Source: Gimesia chilikensis (GTDB taxonomy: Bacteria; Planctomycetota; Planctomycetia; Planctomycetales; Planctomycetaceae). Taken from it: 64,000 nt of DNA. Of the stretch, positions 35,054 to 43,881 are shown in pieces (positions within the stretch are counted from its first letter, which is position 1; each line of letters starts with the position of its first letter). A program made the position numbers and the translations under genes. The stretch is from contig NZ_VTSR01000005.1 of assembly GCF_008329715.1 (NCBI RefSeq), forward strand, positions 558,001 through 622,000, given 5' to 3'. The notes under the pieces were generated by a model, which was given only the letters and a program-made list of their open reading frames with translations, was not told the origin of the DNA and did no database searches.

Positions 35054-35812
35054 ATGCAACAACCATCTGATCGACAGACACCGGGTAGGCGCAAGTCACC
35101 TGCCTGGGTCATCTCTGTCGCTGTTTTTCTGGTGATCTATCTGATACTCCAACAACAGCAGCGGGGGAAACAGCCAGAAGTCCCCGGCAGCAACCATTCT
35201 GTGTCTGTCGCGACAGATGGATTAGATCAGGGTTCACAGCCGCCCGAAATCGATGCAGAACTCCTGCCTCGATATGCAAGCGATCGAGAACTTCCAAAGT
35301 CACAGACCACCGCCTCAGGAAAAGCTGCTGCTCCCGCTGGAAAGACGGTACGGACTCCAGCGAGTTCGAATCGTCCTCCTCCGGGCTCCAGCAGCGACTC
35401 AAAAGAATCTCGTCCTGAACTTGGACAGCTAGAGAAGTCCGGAAATCAAGTCTGGGAATCTACGGCAGGATTGACCTATGGTCCTGGCAGCCAGGAAAAG
35501 CATCGTCTGAAGCATGTCATGCGTCACGCAACCGACCAGCCTCGCCGCCCGGGCAAGCATGGCGTCTTTGCAGGAAATGGCGAACAGACTATAGTTCTGG
35601 CGTTGATCGATGAAGCTTACCTGAAAGCATTACAGGGAGGCAGAACCGTACAAAAAAAGCAGGAGGGGCAACGCACTGTTTACACAGTCGACATGCAACG
35701 TCCGGTTGGATACGTCGGTGGCCAGGTAGGAAACAGGATGGGAAAACCTCCCGCCAGTAAGATCCGACTCGTACTGGAAGGCTCCAGTGTAATTACAGCA
35801 TTCCCCATGTAA
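35054..35812 (+). CDS. Hypothetical single-pass membrane protein
   Basis: 252 residues. A short basic N-terminus, one membrane helix (about 17-34, WVISVAVFLVIYLIL), then a Ser/Pro/Lys-rich linker up to about 140. The C-terminal 110 residues form a folded part with GLTYGPGSQEKHRLKHVMRH and GVFAGNGEQTIVLALIDEAY. No family recognised. Lies 26 bases after the sulfatase. Confidence 0.6.
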   Translation: MQQPSDRQTPGRRKSPAWVISVAVFLVIYLILQQQQRGKQPEVPGSNHSVSVATDGLDQGSQPPEIDAELLPRYASDRELPKSQTTASGKAAAPAGKTVRTPASSNRPPPGSSSDSKESRPELGQLEKSGNQVWESTAGLTYGPGSQEKHRLKHVMRHATDQPRRPGKHGVFAGNGEQTIVLALIDEAYLKALQGGRTVQKKQEGQRTVYTVDMQRPVGYVGGQVGNRMGKPPASKIRLVLEGSSVITAFPM

Positions 35813-35839
35813 CGACTTGTGAAACAGGATCACGCGATA

Positions 35840-36112
35840 ATGTATTACACCGGAATCTGCCCCGCTTGCGAACAGGGGGCTCTGGGACTCAGAATCTGTA
35901 GCAGTCAGTTGGACCTCGTGATCCTTTGTGATGAATGCGATGCACTGTGGATCTCCAGTGACACATCAGTGAGCCCTGTGTTCCCAAAACAACCAGACCT
36001 TCCCTGCCCCTCATGTAAAGGCAATCTGAGCGAGCCACCCGCACACTGGGCCGGTCTGGGTGAGATCTACGAAAGAGGCTGGCTGGACTGCGTCAGAGGG
36101 ATGGCCGACTAA
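35840..36112 (+). CDS. Small zinc-ribbon-like hypothetical protein
   Basis: 90 residues from the ATG at 35840, AGGA ten bases upstream; a GTG at 35819 would add seven residues. It has three CxxC-type pairs (GICPACEQG, ILCDECDALW, LPCPSCKGN), suggesting one or two zinc sites. Function unknown. Follows the membrane protein gene by 27 bases. Confidence 0.6.
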   Translation: MYYTGICPACEQGALGLRICSSQLDLVILCDECDALWISSDTSVSPVFPKQPDLPCPSCKGNLSEPPAHWAGLGEIYERGWLDCVRGMAD

Positions 36113-36132
36113 TCCTCACCTGACTCACCCGA

Positions 36133-37125
36133 TTAAAATTCGATTTCCAGAGTCTGCTTTTCTTTGAGAACTTTGGACTGAATCCTGATCGTGTCGCGTG
36201 TCGCAGGTATTTTGGAACCCGGAACTTTGACGATCAGCTGAGCTACACGTTTCTTTAGTGGTAGATAGTCCCCTTTATCCACCGGGCGGATATCGCCTGT
36301 AGCCGTGGAAGTGAACGTTGAATTGGGCCAGCGCACATCCCAGGGGATTGCCTGCCGATGACTGTCTGTCCCCAGCACCAGCCCCATCAGGTCTGAAGCA
36401 CGATACCGCGTCGACTTATAACTGGTTGGCAACTTAACCTGGATGATGATCAGATAATCTTCGTTCAGATCAGGGTCTTTGGGTACGGTCCAGGCAGTAA
36501 AGCTCCCCGCCGTGACGGCATTACCCATCGGTTTGAATTTGAATTCACCTCCACCACTGCCTGAGCCGTCCCCATCAGCATCACCATCTCCTTTCCCCAG
36601 ATGCAGGGAAACATCCGCTTCCATTTCTTTCAAGGCTTCTTCCGCCTCACCGGTCAGCGTCTTGACGGGCTGCATTACATCGAACTCAGTCGTTTTGCCT
36701 CCCGCCTCTTCCTCGACACGCGTATCCAGAGGACCGTTAAATGCAAATTGATCTTCATCGTCCAGGGTGACTACCGTAGAGAGATGATCGTTGCCCTGCA
36801 TCCCGCCCACAATCACAATTGCCATGACGGTTAAGATCGTTGAGTGTAACAGGAGAGAAAACAGGTAACCCGTTGCCATGAAGCTGGCGAGCCAGACAAA
36901 TATCTTTTCCTTAACGGACAGAACCGGTTCTTCCTCTTCCGAAGTCTGATGCTCTGCGGCGGATGATGACCGCTCTCTGAGTTGATTGACTAGAGCTGTG
37001 TCCTTCATTGGTGATTTCGTGGACCGGATCTGGTTCGACATGGACGACGTCGCCGAATAGGAAAAACCAGTCTGACTCTCGCGTGATAGCAGATTGTCAG
37101 ATGGCTGAGTATTTCTAATGTTCAT
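36133..37125 (-). CDS. Hypothetical membrane-anchored protein
   Basis: 330 residues. A polar Ser/Glu-rich N-terminus, then a hydrophobic region with one or two helices (about 72-110, VWLASFMATGYLFSLLLHS and LTVMAIVIVGG), an acidic linker with Gly/Asp-rich low complexity (about 178-195), and a C-terminal beta-rich domain (about 205-330). Starts further in, such as the Met at residue 29 or 41, are also possible. The topology resembles the N-terminal part of the toroid protein at 45.5-47.8 kb. No family recognised. A hairpin (AGTCTCAG at 37170-37177 with CTGAGACT at 37189-37196) lies in the 5' region. Confidence 0.6.
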   Translation of the reverse strand: MNIRNTQPSDNLLSRESQTGFSYSATSSMSNQIRSTKSPMKDTALVNQLRERSSSAAEHQTSEEEEPVLSVKEKIFVWLASFMATGYLFSLLLHSTILTVMAIVIVGGMQGNDHLSTVVTLDDEDQFAFNGPLDTRVEEEAGGKTTEFDVMQPVKTLTGEAEEALKEMEADVSLHLGKGDGDADGDGSGSGGGEFKFKPMGNAVTAGSFTAWTVPKDPDLNEDYLIIIQVKLPTSYKSTRYRASDLMGLVLGTDSHRQAIPWDVRWPNSTFTSTATGDIRPVDKGDYLPLKKRVAQLIVKVPGSKIPATRDTIRIQSKVLKEKQTLEIEF

Positions 37126-37360
37126 GGGCTCTGTCTTGCATGATTTAACGATATTATATGCAGACGGCCAGTCTCAGCTAACTTTTCACTGAGACTCTCT
37201 ACGTCAAATTATATAGTAGAACTACTAGATTTGAATGATTTTTTCTGCAGAACGCCACCTTGACTGACAGTCGCGGGACCGACAAGCCCGAAAACAGATA
37301 GTGTACAGACAGAGCGTGAGCTTATCGATCTGCTATCTAGCCGAGCCTTAAATCGGCGGT

Positions 37361-38602
37361 TCAAACGAGGACCCGGTGCAGTTCCTGGACCGTGGTAATC
37401 CCTTCCAGAACCTTGGCTTTTCCAGATTCTTCCATCGTCGTCATGCCATTCTCGGAAGCAAGTCGCAAGATTTCAGTCTGTGTCGCCCCCCTCAGGATCG
37501 CTTCTCTCAGTTCTCCACGCACTCCCAGAGTTTCAAAGATCCCCGTTCGCCCCAGGTACCCCGTCTGGAAACAATGATCACAGCCCGCTCCCATTGCGAT
37601 TTTGGATTCGGCCAGCTGATCCGAATTGACCCCCAGATATTCACATGCTCCTGAGTCCGGCTGGTAGGGAGCCCGACATTTCTCGCAGATGCAACGAACA
37701 AGTCTTTGAGAAATAATTCCCTGCAAACTGTCAGTGATGAACATGGAAGGAATCCCGAATTCTCGGAAAACATCGATCGCCGCCACGGCGTCGTTGGAAT
37801 GCAAAGTCGAGAGGACACGAATCCCCGTCAGCCCTGCCCGCACAGCAATATGTGCAGTCTCGGAATCTCGAATTTCTCCCACCATGATCACATTCGGATC
37901 CTGACGCAAAACCCCACGGAGCGCCTCGGCAAAACTGAACCCGATTTTGGGATCTATCTGAATCTGGTTCACCCCTTCAATACGTCGTTCGACCGGATCT
38001 TCAATCGTCGCCAGACTCATTTCGGTCTGGTTAAGATAATCCAGGCAACTGTAAATGGAGGTGCTTTTTCCGGAACCGACCGGTCCGACACTCAGAATCA
38101 TCCCATACGGAGCTGTACAATATTTGGTGATTTCAGAAGTCTGAGCTTCACTGAGACCGAGTTCGTTAAAATGTGTAAAACGTTTGTGATCCGGCATGAG
38201 TCGTAGCACCAGCCGCTCCCCGTGGATGGTGGGACCAGAACCGACACGAATATCGCGACGGTTCTGCAGAGTCTGGTTATTAATGTGTCCGTCCTGGGCC
38301 AGCCGCCGTTCTGTAATATCCATATTGGCAGCCAGCTTGAGACGGGAAATCACGGATGCTGCCGCTTCCTTGGGAAGCTGGATGATATCGTGCAACATCC
38401 CGTCGACCCTTAATCGAAGTCTTAATCCGTCTTCGAGGGGATCTAAATGAATGTCGGTCGCCTGGAGTTGAAAAGCACGCTCCATCAGTAAGTCAACCAG
38501 CGGGCCGGGCCCTACAACGTCAATCAGTTCCCGCAGCTCGGCCTGGAGTGCCTGTTGCCGCCCTTCATTTTTGTTCTCGGTATTCGCAGGAGTATCTGAC
38601 AT
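37361..38602 (-). CDS. GspE/PilB-type secretion ATPase
   Basis: 413 residues. Traffic ATPase of type II secretion or type IV pili, shorter than usual at the N-terminus (no large N1 domain). Walker [11 protein letters not shown], an Asp box, Walker B and GEIRD ([13 protein letters not shown]), a His box after it, and the zinc site ([11 protein letters not shown] and CDHC) are in order. It would power assembly of a pseudopilus. No GspF, GspG or prepilin peptidase gene is adjacent, so its partners lie elsewhere. Confidence 0.92.
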   Translation of the reverse strand: MSDTPANTENKNEGRQQALQAELRELIDVVGPGPLVDLLMERAFQLQATDIHLDPLEDGLRLRLRVDGMLHDIIQLPKEAAASVISRLKLAANMDITERRLAQDGHINNQTLQNRRDIRVGSGPTIHGERLVLRLMPDHKRFTHFNELGLSEAQTSEITKYCTAPYGMILSVGPVGSGKSTSIYSCLDYLNQTEMSLATIEDPVERRIEGVNQIQIDPKIGFSFAEALRGVLRQDPNVIMVGEIRDSETAHIAVRAGLTGIRVLSTLHSNDAVAAIDVFREFGIPSMFITDSLQGIISQRLVRCICEKCRAPYQPDSGACEYLGVNSDQLAESKIAMGAGCDHCFQTGYLGRTGIFETLGVRGELREAILRGATQTEILRLASENGMTTMEESGKAKVLEGITTVQELHRVLV

Positions 38603-38676
38603 GACTCGACTCTTTCTGTCCTAACAATAAGCTTCGGTGAGAGAAATATGACTGGGAATGGCTAAAATCCAGCTCA

Positions 38677-39327
38677 TTAAATCAGTTTAAAGAGGCCAAG
38701 TCCTCCCAAAACCAGACTGCTGATCAAGACAACCACCCCGAGAATCCGTAAATTCTTTCGACGATCTTTGAGTGCTGTTGCCCCCAGGAGCAATCCTGCC
38801 AGAGAAAAGGAGATCGTGGCCCCTAACGCGATTTTCGGATCCAGGGTCAGGGTGTCGCTGATGTATAACGCAAAACAGGCCACAGCGGAAAGCACTGCGA
38901 CAATGCCCAGCAGTATCGGCATTGAAAATGTACGGCGACGCTCGATTCGCTCTTGTTTAACAGCCTGGCTCAGATGCGCGACAGCATCCTCTTCAGAAGG
39001 GGTGATGAACCAGACCTTCTTGAGACCGGAGATATTTAAAACCTCTTCGACCATCTCACTGGTATTAAGGATGGCGGTTTTTCCCCCCTGCTCATCTACC
39101 AGCTTCCAAACCTGGATCACGATTGCCACCAAAGAACTATTAATAAAATCCAATCTGGTCAGATCAATGATGACGCTGGGGGACTGCTGATTTTTGACTT
39201 CCGTCAGCAATGTGTCACCGAGAGATTCCAGCTCATCCCAGGCGGACTCGTTCAATTCCGGTAACAATTGCACCTTGAGATGGTCATTGACGGCAGTGAT
39301 ATGATAGGGAACTTCTTCGGTAGCCAT
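38677..39327 (-). CDS. STAS-domain protein with membrane tail
   Basis: 216 residues. The N-terminal STAS (anti-sigma-factor antagonist-like) domain (about 5-115) has DLTRLDFINSSLVAIVIQ, where a Ser usually accepts phosphate. The C-terminal 85 residues form three hydrophobic helices (LLGIVAVLSAVACFALYI, LGATISFSLAGLLLGA, GVVVLISSLVLGGLGL). Membrane attachment of a STAS domain is unusual. It lies 74 bases before the secretion ATPase gene on the same strand and may share its transcript. Confidence 0.78.
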   Translation of the reverse strand: MATEEVPYHITAVNDHLKVQLLPELNESAWDELESLGDTLLTEVKNQQSPSVIIDLTRLDFINSSLVAIVIQVWKLVDEQGGKTAILNTSEMVEEVLNISGLKKVWFITPSEEDAVAHLSQAVKQERIERRRTFSMPILLGIVAVLSAVACFALYISDTLTLDPKIALGATISFSLAGLLLGATALKDRRKNLRILGVVVLISSLVLGGLGLFKLI

Positions 39328-40068
39328 GAACCAATCTCCATTGTTTACGATACGTCTGGTATCGGAGGGCCCAGTATCAGCTCAATGCTTCCACATTGAT
39401 TGCTTAGTTTGAAGTAATGGTCGTCTTACTTTCAAAATACCATTGTGCCCTGATTTTACCTATTGCAATTTGGACCAAACTACGTGATTTACTAAGTATT
39501 TTCAGAGAAACGACTTTGCTTCACGACAAGTTAACAGATTGGGATAATCATCTTTATACGACCAGCACTTTTCAGTGCACTTGCGATCACATAGCATGAA
39601 GAATCTGGAGTGCTGGAAGGAAACCGTCGTCTGCCCTCCGGAATCTCTAAGGCCATAAGCACTTAGTATATGCTGACAGGTTGCTGTTATGTCAAGTTTT
39701 CCGAAGGTAGCGATTATGTCTGCCAACCAAGTTAGAAAGGTCAAACAGTTAAATGCCAGATGGTTAGCTGAATTTCAGTTTGACTCTGCTTTTTGAGCGT
39801 ATTTATAATAGGGAAACAACCGATTTGACAAAATAGGTTGTTTTTGCGCACAAGCTCTCGTTAGTATCAAAAGCTTCAACTCAGCAGGATCTGACAGGCT
39901 CCAAAGACACATCTGTAAGGGCCACTCCGGAGAATTTTCCAACTTATTTTCTTCCAGGAATAAAGTGGATAGATTCGGCCGAAAACTTAGCACATAATAA
40001 TATTAAGTAAGAGAGCAATCTCTACCCGAACAGATTGAAGTCTTTCAAAATAGACTCAGGAAAACCCC
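39328..40068. other. Long intergenic region with one hairpin
   Basis: 741 AT-rich bases. Short open frames (for example 39417-39599) are Cys/Trp-rich and lack ribosome binding sites. The one clear structure is the terminator-like hairpin at 39814-39845. A small RNA gene upstream of it cannot be excluded. Confidence 0.45.
39814..39845 (+). terminator. Terminator-like hairpin in a gene-free region
   Basis: AAACAACC (39814-39821) pairs with GGTTGTTT (39836-39843), and the 3' arm runs into five T residues. There is no plus-strand protein gene in the 480 bases before it, so it may end an unannotated RNA. Confidence 0.4.
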
Positions 40069-40746
40069 ATGACTCGTTTCAGTAAAATCCTGTTGGTCCT
40101 GGTACTGGTATCCAGTATCGCCTTTATGGGATTTGCCGCGGCCTCAGCTGTTGGTGGCCCTAACTGGCTTCAGGAAAAAGATAAGCTGACAAACTACCTG
40201 TTTGAATATCAGCCCGGTGAAAATCCGACCTGGACCGTCAAAACCAGAAGAGGTGGCGAACAGATTTCCTCCTCCCCCGTTCTGGCAAAAGTGATCGTCG
40301 CTGCTCAGAAACACCAGATCCAACAACAAAACGAACAACTCTCAGAGATCACGAAACCCATTGCTCCCATGGAGAAGGCGATCAAGAACTGGGAACAAAT
40401 CAATCAGGTTGATCGACAGGCCATGGATACCAAGGCTGCAGAACTGCAGCAGCAGATCGCGGCACTGGATACACAGATCACCCAGTTGGCCAATGAAGGT
40501 ATCAAGATCAGCCAGCAGACCCTGGAAATTAATCAGGAAGCTGCCGAACGACGTGCAGACGTCTTCCGGCTCCAGGACCAGATCGATGAAATCCGCAACG
40601 AGAAATACCTGACCCAGGAACAGCAGAAAACACTGCGTGATTACATTGCAAGAATCGAAGGAAAAGTACATCGGCTCCAGAGACAGAAAACGCTGCTGGA
40701 AAAAGCAGTCAAGGGATCTGACACCCAAGAGTTCACTAAAAAATAA
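40069..40746 (+). CDS. Exported/anchored coiled-coil protein (paralogue 1)
   Basis: 225 residues. A signal peptide or anchor (about 5-28, KILLVLVLVSSIAFMGFA) is followed by GGPNW and a long coiled coil (about 85-220). AGGA is well placed before the ATG. The N-terminal 35 residues are clearly related to the next gene (FMGFA...NW in both). No known family recognised. Structural role at the cell envelope is inferred. Confidence 0.65.
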   Translation: MTRFSKILLVLVLVSSIAFMGFAAASAVGGPNWLQEKDKLTNYLFEYQPGENPTWTVKTRRGGEQISSSPVLAKVIVAAQKHQIQQQNEQLSEITKPIAPMEKAIKNWEQINQVDRQAMDTKAAELQQQIAALDTQITQLANEGIKISQQTLEINQEAAERRADVFRLQDQIDEIRNEKYLTQEQQKTLRDYIARIEGKVHRLQRQKTLLEKAVKGSDTQEFTKK

Positions 40747-40828
40747 ATCCCTCTGATTTCAGTCTCAGACTGGTTTCAGATTTCACCAGATACAAACTTC
40801 CATTTTTATCAATATCAGGAGCGATTAG

Positions 40829-41701
40829 ATGTCGTTTGTCGGCAAGGTACTGGTCGTCGTTCAAGTTGTCCTCAGCGTCTGCTTTATGGGTTTCGCCGGA
40901 GCAGTCTTTACAGCACAGACGAACTGGCGTAACGAAAGCCTGAAGCTCAAGGACAATGTAGCCAGCATGCAGAAAAGCATGAACGAGCTTGAGTCCGAGT
41001 ACAGCAATTACAAAACGGAAATGACTCAGAAAATGAATGATGCCCTGAGTCAGGCGCAAACGGCTAAAGCCGCGAATGATGCCCTGAAAGCACAGAACAA
41101 ATCTTATCAGAATCAGTTGGAAACTGTGCGTGCTGAAAGAGACACTTCGGTAGCCCAGGCTGAAACTACGGGTGAAGAAGCGAACTTTCGCCGTCAGGAA
41201 TCAGATCGCCAGCGCGTAGTTAACAAAACCCTGCATGACACAATCAATGACCTGCGGGCTAACATCAAGAGCCTGGAAGATACGATTTTCACCAAGAGTA
41301 TTCAGGAAAAAACTCTGACTGCCAAACATAACAAGGTTCTCGAAGAACTGAATTATCTGAATAAAATTGTCTCCAATCTGGGCATCGACCCGAATGACCC
41401 CGCGATTGCAGGCATGCAGACGCCACCGCCGGCAGTTGAAGGTGTTATCATCAATACCAAGAAAGACAAACGGAACGGAACCAGGTTTGTAGAAGTTTCG
41501 CTAGGCAGTGATGACGGGCTCAGCAAAGGCCATCAACTGTATGTCTACCGTTTTGGTAACAAGGAAAATGGTAATCGTCCCAAGTACCTGGGTAAAATTG
41601 AATTAGTATATGTTGATCCTGATACAGCAGTCGGGACTGTGATAGACGCCGCCAAGAACGGTGTGATTGAGAAAGGTGATCATGTCAACTCGAAGCTCTA
41701 A
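40829..41701 (+). CDS. Exported/anchored coiled-coil protein (paralogue 2)
   Basis: 290 residues. An N-terminal membrane segment (VLVVVQVVLSVCFMGFA) is followed by a long coiled coil (about 35-180), a Pro-rich hinge (TPPPAVEG) and a C-terminal beta-rich domain of about 80 residues (FVEVSLGSDDGLSKGHQLYVYR, YLGKIELVYVDPDTAVGTVI). That domain resembles the small barrel at the end of MreC- or FlgT-type proteins. GGAG precedes the ATG. Function unknown; probably an envelope organiser. Confidence 0.65.
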   Translation: MSFVGKVLVVVQVVLSVCFMGFAGAVFTAQTNWRNESLKLKDNVASMQKSMNELESEYSNYKTEMTQKMNDALSQAQTAKAANDALKAQNKSYQNQLETVRAERDTSVAQAETTGEEANFRRQESDRQRVVNKTLHDTINDLRANIKSLEDTIFTKSIQEKTLTAKHNKVLEELNYLNKIVSNLGIDPNDPAIAGMQTPPPAVEGVIINTKKDKRNGTRFVEVSLGSDDGLSKGHQLYVYRFGNKENGNRPKYLGKIELVYVDPDTAVGTVIDAAKNGVIEKGDHVNSKL

Positions 41702-41843
41702 GTCTAAAGGAAAAGCAGCCACTGCAGAATCAGGTGGCCCGAACATTTATGTCGGCTTACTGTTTGTCTCCCTTGCCGCTTTAGTGACAGGAATTATTTT
41801 CCTGCTCATGCAGCTCTCCGCTTATAACTGGGAGCTCGGTTAA
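41682..41843 (+). CDS. Tiny membrane protein (53 residues)
   Basis: 53 residues. The ATG at 41682 lies inside the last codons of the previous gene in another frame (20-base overlap), with AAAGG just upstream. A Ser/Lys-rich N-terminus of about 20 residues is followed by one long hydrophobic helix (about 22-46, with VSLAALVTGIIFLLMQ) and the polar end NWELG. The composition and coupling make it a credible gene. It is followed by a strong terminator, so the three genes form one unit. No family recognised. Confidence 0.7.
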   Translation: MSTRSSKSKGKAATAESGGPNIYVGLLFVSLAALVTGIIFLLMQLSAYNWELG

Positions 41844-41874
41844 CGGCAGCAGCCAGATATAACCAGTATAGACT

Positions 41875-41914
41875 CAGAGCCCGTCACCTCTTCCGGTAAC
41901 GGGCTCTGTTTATT
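41875..41914 (+). terminator. Intrinsic terminator after the coiled-coil operon
   Basis: Perfect 10-bp stem CAGAGCCCGT (41875-41884) with its complement at 41899-41908, followed by TTTATT. It ends the three-gene unit and separates it from the convergent rhodanese gene. Confidence 0.85.
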
Positions 41915-41936
41915 CCCAAACTGGTTTCTACTCTCT

Positions 41937-42317
41937 TTATGAACCTGACTCGATCGCATAACCGGCATTCTTCCATCCGCTGAACCCACCGTCCATTGAG
42001 ATCACTTGAGTGTATCCCATTTTTTGCAGGTTATCTGCAGCCAGAGCAGAGCGAAAGCCGCCACCACAGTACAAAATCAATGTGGTAGAGGTATCTGGGA
42101 ATGCCCGCTCGATATCGCGTTCGATGATCCCCTTCCCGAGATGAATAGCGCCAGGAATGCGTGCTGCCTGAAATTCATGATCTTCACGTACATCAATGAG
42201 GTGAAACTCATCGCCCGCTTGCTTACGTGTCTGCACATCTTGCACAGTGCACTCGGTCACTCTTGATTTCGCATCATTCACGATATCCAGAAAACGTTGA
42301 GAATGATTTTTACCCAT
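41937..42317 (-). CDS. Rhodanese-domain protein
   Basis: 126 residues from the ATG at 42317 (AAGGGA upstream). A single rhodanese domain: LIDVREDHEF, the active-site loop LYCGGGFRS with Cys as sulfur acceptor, and MDGGFSGWKNAGY. It likely transfers sulfane sulfur in the cytoplasm. It is the last gene of a minus-strand row with the hydrolase and thioredoxin-like genes. Confidence 0.85.
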   Translation of the reverse strand: MGKNHSQRFLDIVNDAKSRVTECTVQDVQTRKQAGDEFHLIDVREDHEFQAARIPGAIHLGKGIIERDIERAFPDTSTTLILYCGGGFRSALAADNLQKMGYTQVISMDGGFSGWKNAGYAIESGS

Positions 42318-42412
42318 TGTGGATCCCTTCATATTCTGAGTAAAACAAATTTGGTCATCCCGGCTCTCAGCCATGAAGACTTCTAGATAATCGCATTTCG
42401 CAACATCGAAGT

Positions 42413-43222
42413 CTACCTGGCAACAGCTAAGAATTCTTCCATCGCCTGATTGACCTCTTCTGCCGCTTCCAGAGGGGCCATATGCCCCACTCGTGGAATT
42501 TCACGACAGCTGGCCTCTGGGAGCCTTACAGCCATTTCCTGCATGATATCCGGAGGTGTCAGGACATCGTCACTGCCGACGATGAGTAATGCGGGAATCT
42601 GAATTTGATCAAGTATACCCAGAAAATCATCACGCTCCGCCATACCTCGCTGGCTGGCAGCAATCCCTTCAGGATCTGCTGCTTCGATTTCTGCAATCAG
42701 ATCCTGCGCAATCTCCGGGTACAAGTCTCGTGATGTCTTACTCAACAGATTGGGGATCATTGCTGAAGCGACAGCTTCGGGGCCATGGCGTAACACCAGA
42801 TCGACCATTTTTAACCGATTGCTGATCCCCTCTTCGGTATCTGCATCGGAACGGGTATCGCAGAGAATCAATGTTTTCAGTTTTTCCGGAAAGTGCCTCC
42901 AGAACTCCCAGGCAATATACCCTCCCATGGAAAGGCCACAGAAATTAACAGGCTCACCGACTTCCAGTTGCGCAAGTAGTTCCTTCAGATCTTCAGCGTG
43001 TTGTTTCATACTTACCGTTCCGACCGTGACATCTGATCCGCCGAAGCCTCTCAGATCAGGAGCGATGACAGTATACTGCTGCTGAAAATGGGCAATCTGA
43101 GCCTGCCACATTCGATGACTTAACGGAAATCCATGCACCAGCAGCAGAGGTGGCCCTTCCCCGGCGATACTAACCTGCATGCGAATCCCATTTACATTTT
43201 GCTCTAGCTTCTGCTGGCTCAT
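42413..43222 (-). CDS. Alpha/beta hydrolase
   Basis: 269 residues, cytoplasmic. LLLVHGFPLSHRMW with the oxyanion hole, nucleophile elbow GLSMGGYIAW (Ser), IVGSDDVLTPP (Asp) and RVGHMAPLEAAEE (His) give a complete triad. Similar to 3-oxoadipate enol-lactonase and haloperoxidase types, but substrate cannot be told. AAGGA is seven bases before the ATG. Lies 60 bases after the thioredoxin-like gene. Confidence 0.87.
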   Translation of the reverse strand: MSQQKLEQNVNGIRMQVSIAGEGPPLLLVHGFPLSHRMWQAQIAHFQQQYTVIAPDLRGFGGSDVTVGTVSMKQHAEDLKELLAQLEVGEPVNFCGLSMGGYIAWEFWRHFPEKLKTLILCDTRSDADTEEGISNRLKMVDLVLRHGPEAVASAMIPNLLSKTSRDLYPEIAQDLIAEIEAADPEGIAASQRGMAERDDFLGILDQIQIPALLIVGSDDVLTPPDIMQEMAVRLPEASCREIPRVGHMAPLEAAEEVNQAMEEFLAVAR

Positions 43223-43282
43223 TTTGTTGTCCTTCCTGGAGGCGATTCAGCGATCAGCCCGCGTGACTGGGAGGCGTATTCA

Positions 43283-43849
43283 TCACTGTTGCGCCAGTTT
43301 TAAAGCGCGTGCGATTCCCTCTTCCAGAGATTCAGTTCTCTCTGAGTCAACATTCCAGACCACTTTTCCGTCCGTACCGATCACCCAGACCTGTGGGATA
43401 AATTCTGCCTTGAAAGCAAGCAGAGAATCAATTGCCCCGTATCCATTGGGCCACGTGATTCCCGTTTCGTCCAGCCACTCCTGAATTACGGGAAGCAGAT
43501 CTTCACCATCGGAGGTTAAACCGACAAACGCCACATTTTGATCTTTGAATTTCTCATGCACCTCCACCAGATGCGGTGCTGCCATTCGACAGGGACCACA
43601 CCAGGTCGCCCATGCATCAACAACAATCACTTTCCCCTTAAGGTAGTCGTCCTGATGAGGGTCACCATTCACCCAGCCTGCTGCTTGAATGGGAGGGGCC
43701 TCGGTTCCCACCTTCAACTGGGCCATACCCCCTTCGGGTAAGGTTGACTCCGGCAAACGGAACGCGAACCAGGAAGAAAAGATGACAGCTCCGGTGACAA
43801 CCAGAGCCAGGGCAATCAGGAAATCTTTTTTAGCGCTGGAATTGGACAT
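43283..43849 (-). CDS. Membrane-anchored thioredoxin-like protein (TlpA type)
   Basis: 188 residues. An N-terminal membrane anchor (about 9-28, FLIALALVVTGAVIFSSWF), then a TlpA/AhpC-TSA-like thioredoxin fold with the redox motif WATWCGPCRM and the cis-proline region FIPQVWVIG. It faces the periplasm and would reduce disulfides, for example for cytochrome maturation. Upstream member of the rhodanese/hydrolase row. Confidence 0.88.
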   Translation of the reverse strand: MSNSSAKKDFLIALALVVTGAVIFSSWFAFRLPESTLPEGGMAQLKVGTEAPPIQAAGWVNGDPHQDDYLKGKVIVVDAWATWCGPCRMAAPHLVEVHEKFKDQNVAFVGLTSDGEDLLPVIQEWLDETGITWPNGYGAIDSLLAFKAEFIPQVWVIGTDGKVVWNVDSERTESLEEGIARALKLAQQ

Positions 43850-43881
43850 ATACCTGCTCTCTGCCGTTGTACTTTGATATT

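Noticed and set aside
37330..37380. GGTTCAAAC stretch that resembles a tRNA T-loop
   Set aside because: It overlaps the end of the secretion ATPase gene, and no acceptor or anticodon stems can be formed around it.
39417..39599. 60-codon plus-strand frame in the large gap
   Set aside because: Trp/Cys/Thr-rich, no ribosome binding site; looks like chance.
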